A DNA stretch of 64,000 nt, taken from positions 1,798,001 through 1,862,000 of the forward strand of contig NZ_JAPPRA010000001.1 of NCBI RefSeq assembly GCF_026672375.1. Reading direction: 5' to 3'. The translations under genes and the position numbers were made by a program. Position 1 is the stretch's first letter, and each line of letters opens with the position of its first letter. The notes under the pieces were generated by a model. That model made no database searches, had not been told where the DNA came from, and saw only the letters and a program-made list of their open reading frames with translations. The stretch comes from Caulobacter sp. SL161. GTDB lineage: Bacteria > Pseudomonadota > Alphaproteobacteria > Caulobacterales > Caulobacteraceae. Of this stretch, positions 33,930 to 42,384 are shown one piece after another.

Positions 33930-34531
33930 TCCGCGTCGTCATCGCCGAAGACCAGAAGATGGTGCTGGGGGCTCTCAGCGCCCTTCTGGAAATGGAGGGC
34001 GACATCCAGGTGGTCGGCCGCGCGCCGGATGGCGCTGTGGCTCTGGACCTTGTCCGCGCGGAGAAGCCCGACGTGCTGATCTCCGACATCGAGATGCCCA
34101 ATCTCACCGGCATCGATGTCGCCGCGCGCCTGAAGGCCGACGGCGCCGGCACCCGGGTGCTGATCGTCACGACCTTCGGCCGGCCCGGTTATCTGCGCCG
34201 GGCGATGGACGCGGGCGTGAAGGGCTATCTGCTGAAAGATGGGCCGAGCAGCGTGCTGGCGGCGGCGGTGCGGACGATCGCGGCCGGCGGTCGGGCCATC
34301 GCGCCTGAGCTGTCGGAAGCGGTCTGGGACGCCGAGCCTGATCCGCTGACCGACCGCGAGCGCGAGATCCTGCGGCTGGCCGAGGAGGGCCGGTCCAACA
34401 AGGACATCGCCGATGTGTTGGATCTCTCGCCCGGCACGGTTCGCAACTATCTCTCCGAGGCGGCGCAGAAGCTGGGCGCCGCGAACCGCGTGGAGGCGGG
34501 CCGTATCGCGCGGTCGAACGGCTGGCTGTAG
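33926..34531 (+). CDS. LuxR-family response regulator
   Basis: 201 aa, TTG start overlapping the kinase stop. Receiver domain with phospho-acceptor Asp54 in LISDIEMPNLTG, upstream acidic pair EDQ and the conserved Lys in KGYLLKDG. C-terminal helix-turn-helix LTDREREILRLAEEGRSNKD and LSPGTVRNYLSEAAQKLGA. It should regulate the adjacent exporter genes. The lactate dehydrogenase gene starts nine bases later and may share its transcript. Confidence 0.95.
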   Translation: MIRVVIAEDQKMVLGALSALLEMEGDIQVVGRAPDGAVALDLVRAEKPDVLISDIEMPNLTGIDVAARLKADGAGTRVLIVTTFGRPGYLRRAMDAGVKGYLLKDGPSSVLAAAVRTIAAGGRAIAPELSEAVWDAEPDPLTDREREILRLAEEGRSNKDIADVLDLSPGTVRNYLSEAAQKLGAANRVEAGRIARSNGWL

Positions 34532-34540
34532 CGTGGCGGG

Positions 34541-35692
34541 ATGATCGTCTCCTCGACCACGGACTTCCGAGAAGCGGCGCGGCGCAGGCTGCCCCGGTTC
34601 CTGTTCGACTATATCGACGGCGGCGCCTACGCCGAGCGGACGATGGCGCGCAACATCGATGATCTCGCCGACATCGCGCTTCGCCAACGCGTGCTCAAGG
34701 ACGTCTCCGTCGTTGATCCGTCGACTACCCTGTTCGGCGTCCGGCAGGCCTTGCCGGTAGCTCTGGCGCCGGTCGGGCTGACGGGCATGTACGCCCGTCG
34801 CGGCGAATGCCAGGCGGCTCGGGCCGCCGCGCAGAAGGGGGTGCCGTTCTGTCTCTCCACCGTCTCGGTCTGCGATGTCGACGAGGTGCGGGCGGCCTCG
34901 CCGGCGCCGTTCTGGTTTCAGCTCTATGTGCTTCGAGACCGGGCCTTCATGCGGGACCTGCTGGCGCGGGCCAGCGCGGCGGGCGCCACCACGCTGGTGT
35001 TCACCGTCGACATGCCCGTGCCCGGCGCGCGCTATCGCGACGCGCATTCGGGGATGGCGGGCCCCAACGCCGTGGCGCGGCGGTTCGTCCAAGCGGCGCT
35101 GAAGCCGGGGTGGGCCTGGGATGTCGGCGTGATGGGCCATCCGCACCGGCTGGGGAATGTGGCGCCGGCCTTGGGCAAGGCGTCGGGTCTGCAGGACTTC
35201 ATGGGCTGGCTGGCCGCCAACTTCGACCCGTCGATCCAGTGGTCGGACCTGGAATGGATCCGCGACGCCTGGAAGGGGCCGCTGGTCATCAAGGGCGTTC
35301 TGGATCCCGAGGACGCCAAGGCCGCCGCCGACATCGGCGCCGACGGCGTCGTCGTCTCCAATCACGGCGGTCGTCAATTGGACGGCGTGCTGTCCAGCGC
35401 CCGCGCCTTGCCCGCCATCGCGGACGCGGTCGGAGATCGCCTGACCGTTCTGACCGACGGCGGCGTGCGCTCGGGTCTTGATGTCGTGCGGATGCTGGCG
35501 CTGGGCGCGCGCGGCGTTCTGATCGGCCGGGCCTATGCCTACGCCCTGGCCGCGCGCGGCGAGGCGGGCGTGACGCAACTGCTGGACCTGATCGACAAGG
35601 AGATGCGCGTGGCCATGGCCCTGACCGGCGTGCGCGACGTGGCCTCGATCAACGAGACCATCCTGGCCGAGCGCGTTCCGCGCGCAGGGTAA
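34541..35692 (+). CDS. lldD: FMN-dependent alpha-hydroxy acid dehydrogenase, L-lactate dehydrogenase type
   Basis: 383 aa. Starts with the [20 protein letters not shown] block. FMN and substrate residues are visible in [46 protein letters not shown] (catalytic His and substrate Arg) and [20 protein letters not shown]. It oxidises L-lactate to pyruvate at the membrane, passing electrons to quinone. Glycolate or mandelate oxidase activity cannot be ruled out within the family. No lactate permease or LldR regulator is adjacent. Confidence 0.9.
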   Translation: MIVSSTTDFREAARRRLPRFLFDYIDGGAYAERTMARNIDDLADIALRQRVLKDVSVVDPSTTLFGVRQALPVALAPVGLTGMYARRGECQAARAAAQKGVPFCLSTVSVCDVDEVRAASPAPFWFQLYVLRDRAFMRDLLARASAAGATTLVFTVDMPVPGARYRDAHSGMAGPNAVARRFVQAALKPGWAWDVGVMGHPHRLGNVAPALGKASGLQDFMGWLAANFDPSIQWSDLEWIRDAWKGPLVIKGVLDPEDAKAAADIGADGVVVSNHGGRQLDGVLSSARALPAIADAVGDRLTVLTDGGVRSGLDVVRMLALGARGVLIGRAYAYALAARGEAGVTQLLDLIDKEMRVAMALTGVRDVASINETILAERVPRAG

Positions 35693-35917
35693 GCCGAGGG
35701 AAAAGCAGCGGCGCGGCCGCTATTGGGCGTCTTTTTTCATCAAAAGCGGCGCGAGGGGGCTTGCGTCGCGACGTCGCGATCGGTTCTTGGCGGTCCGCGA
35801 AGACTTGCCGAGAGGCCGGTTCGTGCTCAGTTATGCGGTCGCGACCGCCGGGGCCGCGGTCCAACGATTCCAAACGGGGCGAAGCAAGCCCCGATTCCAG
35901 CGAGATTCCAGAACGTC
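35693..35917. other. Intergenic region with a 14-base palindrome
   Basis: 225 bases before the nucleotidyltransferase gene. It contains the perfect palindrome TCGCGACGTCGCGA at 35766-35779. No start codon with a ribosome site was found upstream of 35918, so this is probably promoter and leader. No further motif recognised. Confidence 0.4.
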
Positions 35918-36679
35918 ATGCAGCCGGTTAAGACCCTCATTCTCAGCGCTGGTCAGGGCAAGCGACTGTCGCCTCTGACCGACGACCGGCCCAAGTGCCT
36001 GGTCGAGCTGGCCGGTCGCTCCGTGCTGGAATGGCAGCTGCGCCACCTGCATCAGGCGGGCGTCACCGAGGCGGTGGTCGTGACCGGCTTCCGCAGCGAT
36101 CTGGTCGAGGCCGAGGTCGCGCGTCTGTCGCTGCCGGGCCTTGCCGTGCGCACGCTCTACAACCCCTTCTACAGCGTCACCGACAACCTCGCGACCTGCT
36201 GGCTGGCGCGCGAGGAGATGCGCGGCGGGCCGTTCATGATCCTCAACGGCGACACCCTGTTCGAGCCGGCGATCGCCGAGCGCCTGATCAGCGCGCCGGA
36301 CGCCCCGATCACGGTCACCGTCGACCGCAAGGTGGGTGGCTACGACGCCGACGACATGAAGGTGCTGACCGACGGTGACGCCCTGCGCGCCATCGGCAAG
36401 ACGATCACCGAGTACGACGCCGAGTCGATCGGCTTCCTGCGCTTCAACACCGAGGGCTCTGCCCTGTTCGTGAAGACGCTGGAGGCGATCATGCGCACGC
36501 CCGAGGGCTTGAAGCGCTGGTACCTGAGCGTGATCAACGAGATCGCCCAGAATCATGACGTGGTGCGCGTGCGGTCGATCGAAGGTCTGGACTGGGCCGA
36601 GATGGACTTCCCGGAAGACCTCGTCCGCAACCGCGCCCTGACGTCGCAGTGGGCCGCCAAGGAGGCCGAGGCCGTTTAG
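35918..36679 (+). CDS. Nucleotidyltransferase, LicC/HddC-like (possible CTP transferase)
   Basis: 253 aa from ATG at 35918. N-terminal signature TLILSAGQGKRLSPLTDDRP followed by KCLVELAGRSVLEWQLRHLH; metal-binding MILNGDTLFEPA; later EYDAESIGFLRFN and WAEMDFPEDLVRNRAL. This is the short sugar/choline-phosphate nucleotidyltransferase fold, without the C-terminal hexapeptide repeats of GlmU-like enzymes. It lies at the edge of the sphingolipid locus and converges with the next gene, with stop codons overlapping in TTAG (36676-36679). It could activate a headgroup alcohol as a CDP derivative for the CDP-alcohol phosphotransferase at 42.4 kb; this is inference. Confidence 0.8.
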   Translation: MQPVKTLILSAGQGKRLSPLTDDRPKCLVELAGRSVLEWQLRHLHQAGVTEAVVVTGFRSDLVEAEVARLSLPGLAVRTLYNPFYSVTDNLATCWLAREEMRGGPFMILNGDTLFEPAIAERLISAPDAPITVTVDRKVGGYDADDMKVLTDGDALRAIGKTITEYDAESIGFLRFNTEGSALFVKTLEAIMRTPEGLKRWYLSVINEIAQNHDVVRVRSIEGLDWAEMDFPEDLVRNRALTSQWAAKEAEAV

Positions 36680-37434
36680 GCCTCGCCGACCAGCTCTCGA
36701 ACCAGATCAAGGTCCGACGGCTTGTCGACATCGACGGCCGCGAGACCGTCGTGTGCTCGAACGGCGGCGGCCCTGACGTCAGCCAGGGCGCCCAGCCGCG
36801 CCACGGCCTGATCCAGGGTCAGCAGGCCCAGAGCGTAGCGCAGCAGGAAGCTCGGACCCAGCATGGCGGCGATCTTCCAGGGCTGCTTGCGAAGGGCCTC
36901 GACCTTTCGCCACAGGCGCACGACGCCCATGGCCCGCTCGTCGCGCAGCAGGAACAGGTTGCAGCCCGAATAGCGCCCGTCGCGGAACTTCAAGTAGGTG
37001 CGCTTGGTCTGCGGCGCGGCGGCCTGGACACACGCTTCGGGCGCCAGCAGCACCGCGACCTCGGCCCAGTCGGGGGTGTCGGCCAGGAACTGGGTGATCC
37101 ACTCGGGCTTGAGCAACGCGTGGTCGACGGTGGTGATCAGCAGAGGAAAGCCCAGCCGCCCGGCGGCGTCGGCGACGCTCTGGCTGGGACCTTCGGCGGT
37201 GGGGAGGGCCTGTGCCCGAGATCCCGCCAGCGCGGCCTTGATCGCTTCGTCATTGGCGCTGACGCCGATCTCGGAGGCGTCGGCCGCCTCCACCGCGCCC
37301 AGCACCCGCGCCAGCAGGGTCTGGCCCTGCAGCACGATCAGGCCCTTGTGGGCGACGCCGGCATAGGCCGCCGCAGGATCGACCTCTCCCGGGCGAGACC
37401 CCGCGAGGATCAGGGCCTTGAAAGGCTGGATCAC
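36676..37434 (-). CDS. MobA-like NTP transferase domain protein
   Basis: 252 aa, GTG start at 37432-37434 overlapping the stop of the ceramide synthase gene (GTGA). Begins KALILAGSRPGEVDPAAAYA with HKGLIVLQGQTLLARVLGAV, the molybdopterin-guanine-transferase-like nucleotide site. LITTVDHALLKPEWI supplies the metal-binding Asp. Rather than a molybdenum function, its place as last gene of the HIT - LptF - LptG - GNAT unit suggests a role with the lipid. The second half, with KRTYLKFRDGRYSGCNLFLL, is like the MobA-type nucleotidyltransferases in lipid and polysaccharide clusters. Confidence 0.8.
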   Translation of the reverse strand: MIQPFKALILAGSRPGEVDPAAAYAGVAHKGLIVLQGQTLLARVLGAVEAADASEIGVSANDEAIKAALAGSRAQALPTAEGPSQSVADAAGRLGFPLLITTVDHALLKPEWITQFLADTPDWAEVAVLLAPEACVQAAAPQTKRTYLKFRDGRYSGCNLFLLRDERAMGVVRLWRKVEALRKQPWKIAAMLGPSFLLRYALGLLTLDQAVARLGALADVRAAAVRAHDGLAAVDVDKPSDLDLVRELVGEA

Positions 37435-38585
37435 AGGGCCTTCTCGTAGACGCGATAGGTCTTGTAGTGCGTGCCGCCCACGTTCTCGGCGATGTGGGTC
37501 ATGGCCTTGTTGGCCTCCAGCACCCACGAGATTTCATAGCGGTTGTAGCCCAGGCTCATCGCCATATCGCGGCTGGCCTTCATCATCCAGAACGGCAGCA
37601 TGCGCCCGCGCTGGCTGGTTTGGAACTTCTTCTTCACGCCCATTAGTGGGATACGCGCGGATTTCACGCCCTTGACCTTCAGGCGCCACAAGAGCTTGGC
37701 CCAGCCGAACGGCAGAAGCTTGCCCTTCAGGTCGGCGATGGCCTCGTTGACGTTGGGCAGGAAGACCACCACGCCGGCGGCCTCGCCGTCGATCTCGGAA
37801 AACCAGACAAGGCGCTTGTCGATCACCTGCTTCAGGGACTTGGCCAGCTGGCGGGTCTCGGCCTCGGTGGTGGGGGTGAAGCCCCAGTTGTCGGACCAGG
37901 CGTCGTTGAGGATCTCGGTGAGGGTCTGAACCTCCTGGTCGTACCGGCTCATGTCCAGCTGGCGCAGCACCACGCCCGACGGCAGGCCGCGTTTGACACG
38001 GCGCTGGGCAATTTCGGGGATGTCGCCGGTCTCGTCGGCCTTGTAGGCGAAGAGGTCCTGGGCCTTGGCGTAGCCCTGCTCCTCGACGCGCTGGCCGGCA
38101 TAGACCGGGTCGTGGCCCATCAAGACCATCGGCGGGGTGTCAAAGCCCCAGACCAGCAGGCCGACCTCTTCGTTGATCGACAGGTTGAACGGCCCGACCG
38201 CGTGGGTGCGTCCCCGGGCGCGCAGCCAATCCTCTGCGGCGCGGAACAGCACGTTGAACACCGCCGCATCGTCTTCGGCGGCGATCATGCCGAAGTGGCC
38301 GTCGAGCCGTCCTTCTGTGGGCTGTGGGGTCAGCTGGTCGATCTGGGCGCTGATGCGGCCCACGTCGCGGCCGCCCCGGGTCGCGAGGAACAGCTGCACC
38401 TCGGCATGGTCGAAGAACGGATTGGTCTTCGGGGTCAGCGCGTCGGTCCGCTCCATGAACAGCGGCGTGATCCAGTTGGGATCCTTGGCGTTCAGGCGCG
38501 CGGGCAGGGCGATGAAGCGCTTGAGCTCAGCGGGCGTCTTGACCGGGATGACCGAGAGGTCGGCGTTAGTGGAGTCGAAAGGCAT
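37431..38585 (-). CDS. bcerS: GNAT-fold bacterial ceramide synthase
   Basis: 384 aa. N-terminal MPFDSTNADLSVIPVKTPAE, then FIALPARLNAKDPNWITPLF and HFGMIAAEDDAAVFNVLFRA; C-terminal GNAT-like part with EIDGEAAGVVVFLPNVNEAI and LGYNRYEISWVLEANKAMTH. It resembles proteins often listed as N-acetyltransferases. In C. crescentus the gene in this position was shown to be the ceramide synthase that N-acylates 3-ketosphinganine (recalled from the literature). Synteny with spt, acpR and cerR supports the same call here. It overlaps LptG-like by one base (TGATG) and the MobA-like gene by GTGA. Confidence 0.85.
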   Translation of the reverse strand: MPFDSTNADLSVIPVKTPAELKRFIALPARLNAKDPNWITPLFMERTDALTPKTNPFFDHAEVQLFLATRGGRDVGRISAQIDQLTPQPTEGRLDGHFGMIAAEDDAAVFNVLFRAAEDWLRARGRTHAVGPFNLSINEEVGLLVWGFDTPPMVLMGHDPVYAGQRVEEQGYAKAQDLFAYKADETGDIPEIAQRRVKRGLPSGVVLRQLDMSRYDQEVQTLTEILNDAWSDNWGFTPTTEAETRQLAKSLKQVIDKRLVWFSEIDGEAAGVVVFLPNVNEAIADLKGKLLPFGWAKLLWRLKVKGVKSARIPLMGVKKKFQTSQRGRMLPFWMMKASRDMAMSLGYNRYEISWVLEANKAMTHIAENVGGTHYKTYRVYEKAL

Positions 38586-39646
38586 CAGCCCTCCAGGGCC
38601 AGGAAGGTTCTGACGGCGAGCGCGCCGAAGATCGCAGGGGCCGCCCAGACGGCCAGGAAGGGCGACAATGCGCCGGACTCGCCCAGGGCGGTCAGCATGC
38701 CGTTGGCGACCAGGAACATCAGGCCAGCGGCGAGGCCCCCGGTCAGCAGCACCGCGCCTTGCCCGCTGCGGAAATTGGCCAGGGCGACGGGCGCGCTCAG
38801 CAACAGCATCACCAGCGAGACGAACGGGCTGGCGAAGGCGGCCTGCAGGTGGGTGGCGTAGAAGCTTTCGGGCCGATCCGAGCCGCCATTCTCCAAAGCC
38901 CGCCGCGCTGAGGCGGCCGTCGGCATGGAGTCGTCGCCGAACAGTCCCTGGACATCCTGCGGACGTAGAGCCGTTGGCCAGGAGGTCGCCGCAGCGGTCG
39001 AGGCCTGCGACAGGTCTCCGGCAAAGCGGGTGGTCTTGGGCTGCTCAAGGGTCCAGGCCTTGCCGTCGTAGCGGGCCACGGGCGCCTCGACCTTCTCGAC
39101 GAGGATGCCTTTGCTGTCGCGGCGGAAAATGGTGACGCCGGTGATCGTGCGGCCGTCCGCCGAGGCGTTGGCGCCGATGACCAGGTCCGCGCCCGCCCGG
39201 AAGGTGCGGGGCGCGGGCTCCTTGCGCTCCGCCACGGGGGTGGTGTTGCGCCACCAGTCGGCGAGCGTCGGGTCGGCGCGCGGCGCCAGGACCTGGCCGC
39301 ACAGGGCGTCCAGCAGCATCACCGCCACGGCGGCCGGCACGGCCATGCCCACGATCCGGTAGCCGGATATGCCGCTCGCCCGCATGGCGACGATCGCGCT
39401 TTCACGGGCCAGTTGCGAGAAGGCGAACAGCCCGCCGGCCAGCACCGCGATCGGCGCCACCTGTTCGAAGAGGCGCGGCAGACGCAGGGCGGCGTAATAG
39501 CCGACCCCGGCCATGCCGAGGCCTCGGTCCAGGATGTCGCTGGTCACATCCAGCAGGTCCAGGATCTGCAGGACTGACATCAGGATCAGGGCCGCGCCGA
39601 GAATGCGGGTGGCGACCGTCTTCAGGACGTAGAGCTGCAGTTTCAT
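38585..39646 (-). CDS. LptG-like permease paralogue (YjgP/YjgQ family)
   Basis: 353 aa from ATG at 39646, overlapping the LptF-like stop (ATGA). N-terminal MKLQLYVLKTVATRILGAAL, LMSVLQILDLLDVTSDILD, then a segment with PRLFEQVAPIAVLAGGLFAF and ESAIVAMRASGISGYRI, as in LptG. Six membrane segments flank a periplasmic beta-jellyroll-like domain (about 120-265). LptF/LptG of the LPS exporter normally sit together next to lptA-like or peptidase genes; here they lie within a sphingolipid locus. This suggests a second exporter dedicated to the sphingolipid, with the LptC-like protein at 52.0 kb. That is inference. Confidence 0.85.
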   Translation of the reverse strand: MKLQLYVLKTVATRILGAALILMSVLQILDLLDVTSDILDRGLGMAGVGYYAALRLPRLFEQVAPIAVLAGGLFAFSQLARESAIVAMRASGISGYRIVGMAVPAAVAVMLLDALCGQVLAPRADPTLADWWRNTTPVAERKEPAPRTFRAGADLVIGANASADGRTITGVTIFRRDSKGILVEKVEAPVARYDGKAWTLEQPKTTRFAGDLSQASTAAATSWPTALRPQDVQGLFGDDSMPTAASARRALENGGSDRPESFYATHLQAAFASPFVSLVMLLLSAPVALANFRSGQGAVLLTGGLAAGLMFLVANGMLTALGESGALSPFLAVWAAPAIFGALAVRTFLALEG

Positions 39647-40863
39647 GCGGCTTGTCGCTTCTTCGGCTGGGGCAGCAGGCGCAGGGCGCGCGTGACCAGA
39701 TTGTTGATGCGCCGCACCAAGCGCGACACCGGTGTGTCGCCAGGACGGGTCCGGCTGCCGACGAACAGCCACACGCTGAGCGCGGCGAATACGGCGAAGG
39801 GGACCCAGATGGCGGGGAAGGCGGCCGCCTTGCCGGCCTTCGCCATGCCCTGACCCAGCAGCAGCGAGTGCTGGAACGCCAGCAGCAGCAGACCCGCCAT
39901 GATCAGGCCGGGCGCACGGTTGCCCCGCTTGGAGGCCAGGCCCAACGGGAAGGCCAGAAGCGGCAGGAAGGGCAGGAAGGCGGCGCGGGCCAGACGCCCG
40001 TAAAACTCGCTCAGCAGGGTGCCTTTGGAGACGACCGGATCGGGTGACTGCGCCTCCCGGCGCAACTCACCCATGGTCAGTTCGCGCTCGTCTCCGCCGC
40101 GGTCGCGCAGAAGAACAGCCGCCGCCGACAGCGGCGTCTGGGTCGTCAGGCTGGTGAAGGCCAGATTGCGATAGGTCCCGTAGGCGTCATGGGCGATGCG
40201 GCGGCCGTCGCGCAGGTCCATGGTGATGGTCTTGCCGTCCGGGTCCATCTTCAGGTCAGCGGACGCGGCGGTGATGATCTCTTCCTGGCCCTTGGCGTCC
40301 AGGCGGCGGATGAACACGCGCGTCAGGCGCTGACCGGCGATGTCGGCGCTGTCGGCGGTCAGCAGTGAGCCCTTGTCGTCAATGAAGGCCCCGCCTGCGA
40401 GGCGTCCGTTCCAGCCTGCGTTGATCGCTGCGTGCATCACCGCCCGATAGGCGTAGCGGCTGTAGGGCTGCATGTAGCCGAACACGATGATGCTGAAGAC
40501 GCTGAGGAGCACGCCGACAGCCACGAACGGCGCGGCGATGCGTTCCAGCGATTGGCCGCTGGCCAGCAGGGCGTCGATCTCCGAGCCGTCCGACAGCTTC
40601 ACGATGACGATGAACAGGGCCACGAAAAAGGCCACGGGCAGGGCCAGGCCCAGATAGTGCGGCACCAGGTTGGCGGCCAGTTGCGCGACATAGCCAAACC
40701 GCGCGCTGCTTTGCGACAGAACGTCGAGCAGCCGCAGGATGCGCTCGAGCAGCAGCGCGATCACCGTCACGCCCAGGCAGGCGGCCAGCGGCCATAGCAG
40801 CAGGCGTAAGAGATAGCGGTCGATCAGGCGGGGGCCGCCGTTGGGCAGGTCCTTGGCGCTCAC
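39643..40863 (-). CDS. LptF-like permease paralogue (YjgP/YjgQ family)
   Basis: 406 aa. RLIDRYLLRLLLWPLAACLG and VTVIALLLERILRLLDVLS, then LPVAFFVALFIVIVKLSDGS and EIDALLASGQSLERIAAPF, the LptF pattern with six membrane segments split by a periplasmic domain (about 145-300). The C-terminus carries a basic extension ending LPQPKKRQAA, possibly a cytoplasmic tail. It is translationally coupled both upstream (HIT gene, ATGA) and downstream (LptG-like, ATGA). An LptB-type ATPase is not in this cluster and would be shared with the LPS system, if the model is right. Confidence 0.87.
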   Translation of the reverse strand: MSAKDLPNGGPRLIDRYLLRLLLWPLAACLGVTVIALLLERILRLLDVLSQSSARFGYVAQLAANLVPHYLGLALPVAFFVALFIVIVKLSDGSEIDALLASGQSLERIAAPFVAVGVLLSVFSIIVFGYMQPYSRYAYRAVMHAAINAGWNGRLAGGAFIDDKGSLLTADSADIAGQRLTRVFIRRLDAKGQEEIITAASADLKMDPDGKTITMDLRDGRRIAHDAYGTYRNLAFTSLTTQTPLSAAAVLLRDRGGDERELTMGELRREAQSPDPVVSKGTLLSEFYGRLARAAFLPFLPLLAFPLGLASKRGNRAPGLIMAGLLLLAFQHSLLLGQGMAKAGKAAAFPAIWVPFAVFAALSVWLFVGSRTRPGDTPVSRLVRRINNLVTRALRLLPQPKKRQAA

Positions 40864-41297
40864 GCTGCGTTCCAGGCCTTGGAGAAGCGGGCGGCCAAGC
40901 GCTCCACCGCGTCGGGGGTCAGTTCGACGGCGGCGCCCAGCGCCGGGGCGGCCGGCCAGCCCGCGTCGGGGAATGAGGCGCCCTCATGCTCGCGCGTCCC
41001 AGCGTAGCGCGGCAGCACGTGGAAGTGGACGTCTTTGTCGACCATCATCAGCATCAGGTAGTTGATCTTCTCGTAGTCGACTTGGCTCTTGAGCAGGCGC
41101 TCGATCCCGGCGACGGCGACCTGCAGGTCGGCGAACGCGGCTGGACTCACGTCCGAGAACGCCTGGACCGCTTCCTTGCACACCAGAACCAAGGCGCCAA
41201 ACGTGGGCTGCTTGGGGCGAACCAGGACAAGCCAATGATCGGTCTCGGCGACCTTCGAGGCGGGATAGCCGAACGCCAGGGCGGTGGGATTGCTCAT
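40860..41297 (-). CDS. HIT family protein
   Basis: 145 aa. The HIT core is VDKDVHFHVLPRYAG. Of the usual HxHxH triad the last two His are present and the first position is Asp. The remaining core includes LVLVRPKQPTFGALVLVCKE and YEKINYLMLMMV. Family members hydrolyse or transfer nucleoside monophosphates from dinucleotides or nucleotide-phosphoramidates. It is the first gene of the tightly overlapping run HIT - LptF - LptG - GNAT - MobA-like, so a nucleotide-linked headgroup reaction is conceivable. Direct proof is lacking. Confidence 0.8.
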   Translation of the reverse strand: MSNPTALAFGYPASKVAETDHWLVLVRPKQPTFGALVLVCKEAVQAFSDVSPAAFADLQVAVAGIERLLKSQVDYEKINYLMLMMVDKDVHFHVLPRYAGTREHEGASFPDAGWPAAPALGAAVELTPDAVERLAARFSKAWNAA

Positions 41298-41389
41298 GAG
41301 AACGCCGAAACTTCAGGCCGGTGTCGCCCGCGCGGCACAATAGGGATGCGCGGGGTCACAGGGAAGGGCGATGCGTTCGCCGAGGTCAT

Positions 41390-42307
41390 TCAGGCGGCCT
41401 CGGCGCGGCGCGCCAGGTCGGCCAGCGTGAAGCGACCCAGTTCGGAGATTTCCGCGCCCGTCTCCGAGAGGCCGCGCGCGACGACGCGGACGGCGTGGCC
41501 GCCTTCGGGGCGAGGCTCGATCTCGATCTGGTGCCAGCGGGCGGGCGCGTGGCGGCTGGGCTTGGCCGAAGCCGACGGCACGCCCAGCACCGGGATGGTC
41601 GCGCCGCCGGGACCGGGAACCGAGCCGACCAGAGCCTCATGGGCGTGGCCGTGCAGCACGAGATCCGCCCCGCGCTTGGCCAGCACCGCGCGCAGCGCCT
41701 CCTGATCCTCAAGCCGCTTGCGCTTGGACACCGCGCCCGGATGCGGCGGGTGGTGGAGGACCACCAGTCGGAAGAGGCCGGCATAGGCGGGGTCCGACAG
41801 CGCCGCGTCGAGACGCTGCAACTGGTCCTCGCCTAGGCGTCCCGTCGCCAGATGCGGCGCGGTGGGAACCGCCGAGCACAGGTTGAAGATCGCGACGGGG
41901 CCGCGCACGCGCACCTGCGGGAAGCTGGCCTCGCCGGCGTCGCCCAGCCAAGGCGACCAGATCGCGAAACGTTCATGCCCGCCCGGGCCCGCCAGGGCGT
42001 CGTGATTTCCCGGACTGACAGTGTGATCAGCCGCCGCGCCCAGCGCTTCGAGCCATGCGCGGGCTGCGGCGATCTCGCCGGGCGAGGCGAAGTTGGTCAG
42101 GTCGCCGCTGATCACCACATGGTCCGGCGAGGCCGCCTTCATGTCGGCGATCAGCGCCGCCAGAACCTCAGGGCGATGGACCTTGCGCTTCTTTCGCCAG
42201 GCGATGCGGCTGAGCAGGCGCTTGGTGAACACGTCCCGCAGGCCGAACGCGCCGGGCTGCGGCGGCAGGTGGAGGTCGGAGAGGTGGGCGATGCGATAAA
42301 TGGACAA
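41390..42307 (-). CDS. Metallophosphoesterase (calcineurin-like)
   Basis: 305 aa, TTG start (no downstream ATG keeps the first motif). All five metal motifs are present: HLSDLHLPP, VVISGDLTNFA, SPGNHDAL, LVVLHHPPH and VLHGHAHE. Cytoplasmic, no signal peptide. It resembles the class III cyclic nucleotide phosphodiesterase/LpxH-like fold; LpxH cleaves a UDP-lipid, so a role on a nucleotide-lipid or lipid phosphate of this locus is possible. Ninety-two bases separate it from the HIT gene in the same direction; it is divergent from the CDP-alcohol transferase gene. Confidence 0.88.
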   Translation of the reverse strand: MSIYRIAHLSDLHLPPQPGAFGLRDVFTKRLLSRIAWRKKRKVHRPEVLAALIADMKAASPDHVVISGDLTNFASPGEIAAARAWLEALGAAADHTVSPGNHDALAGPGGHERFAIWSPWLGDAGEASFPQVRVRGPVAIFNLCSAVPTAPHLATGRLGEDQLQRLDAALSDPAYAGLFRLVVLHHPPHPGAVSKRKRLEDQEALRAVLAKRGADLVLHGHAHEALVGSVPGPGGATIPVLGVPSASAKPSRHAPARWHQIEIEPRPEGGHAVRVVARGLSETGAEISELGRFTLADLARRAEAA

Positions 42308-42384
42308 GACGGGCCGGGCGGTTCTGGTCGAAACGGTCGAAGCTGCGTATCTATCAGCCTCGGATTCAAGGGGTATAGCCGTCT

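Noticed and set aside
33698..35578. 626-codon minus-strand frame over the kinase, regulator and lldD genes
   Set aside because: Antisense shadow; all three plus-strand genes are clearly recognised.
35723..35917. In-frame upstream extension of the nucleotidyltransferase
   Set aside because: Not conserved-looking, no ribosome site, and the enzyme signature starts immediately after the ATG at 35918.
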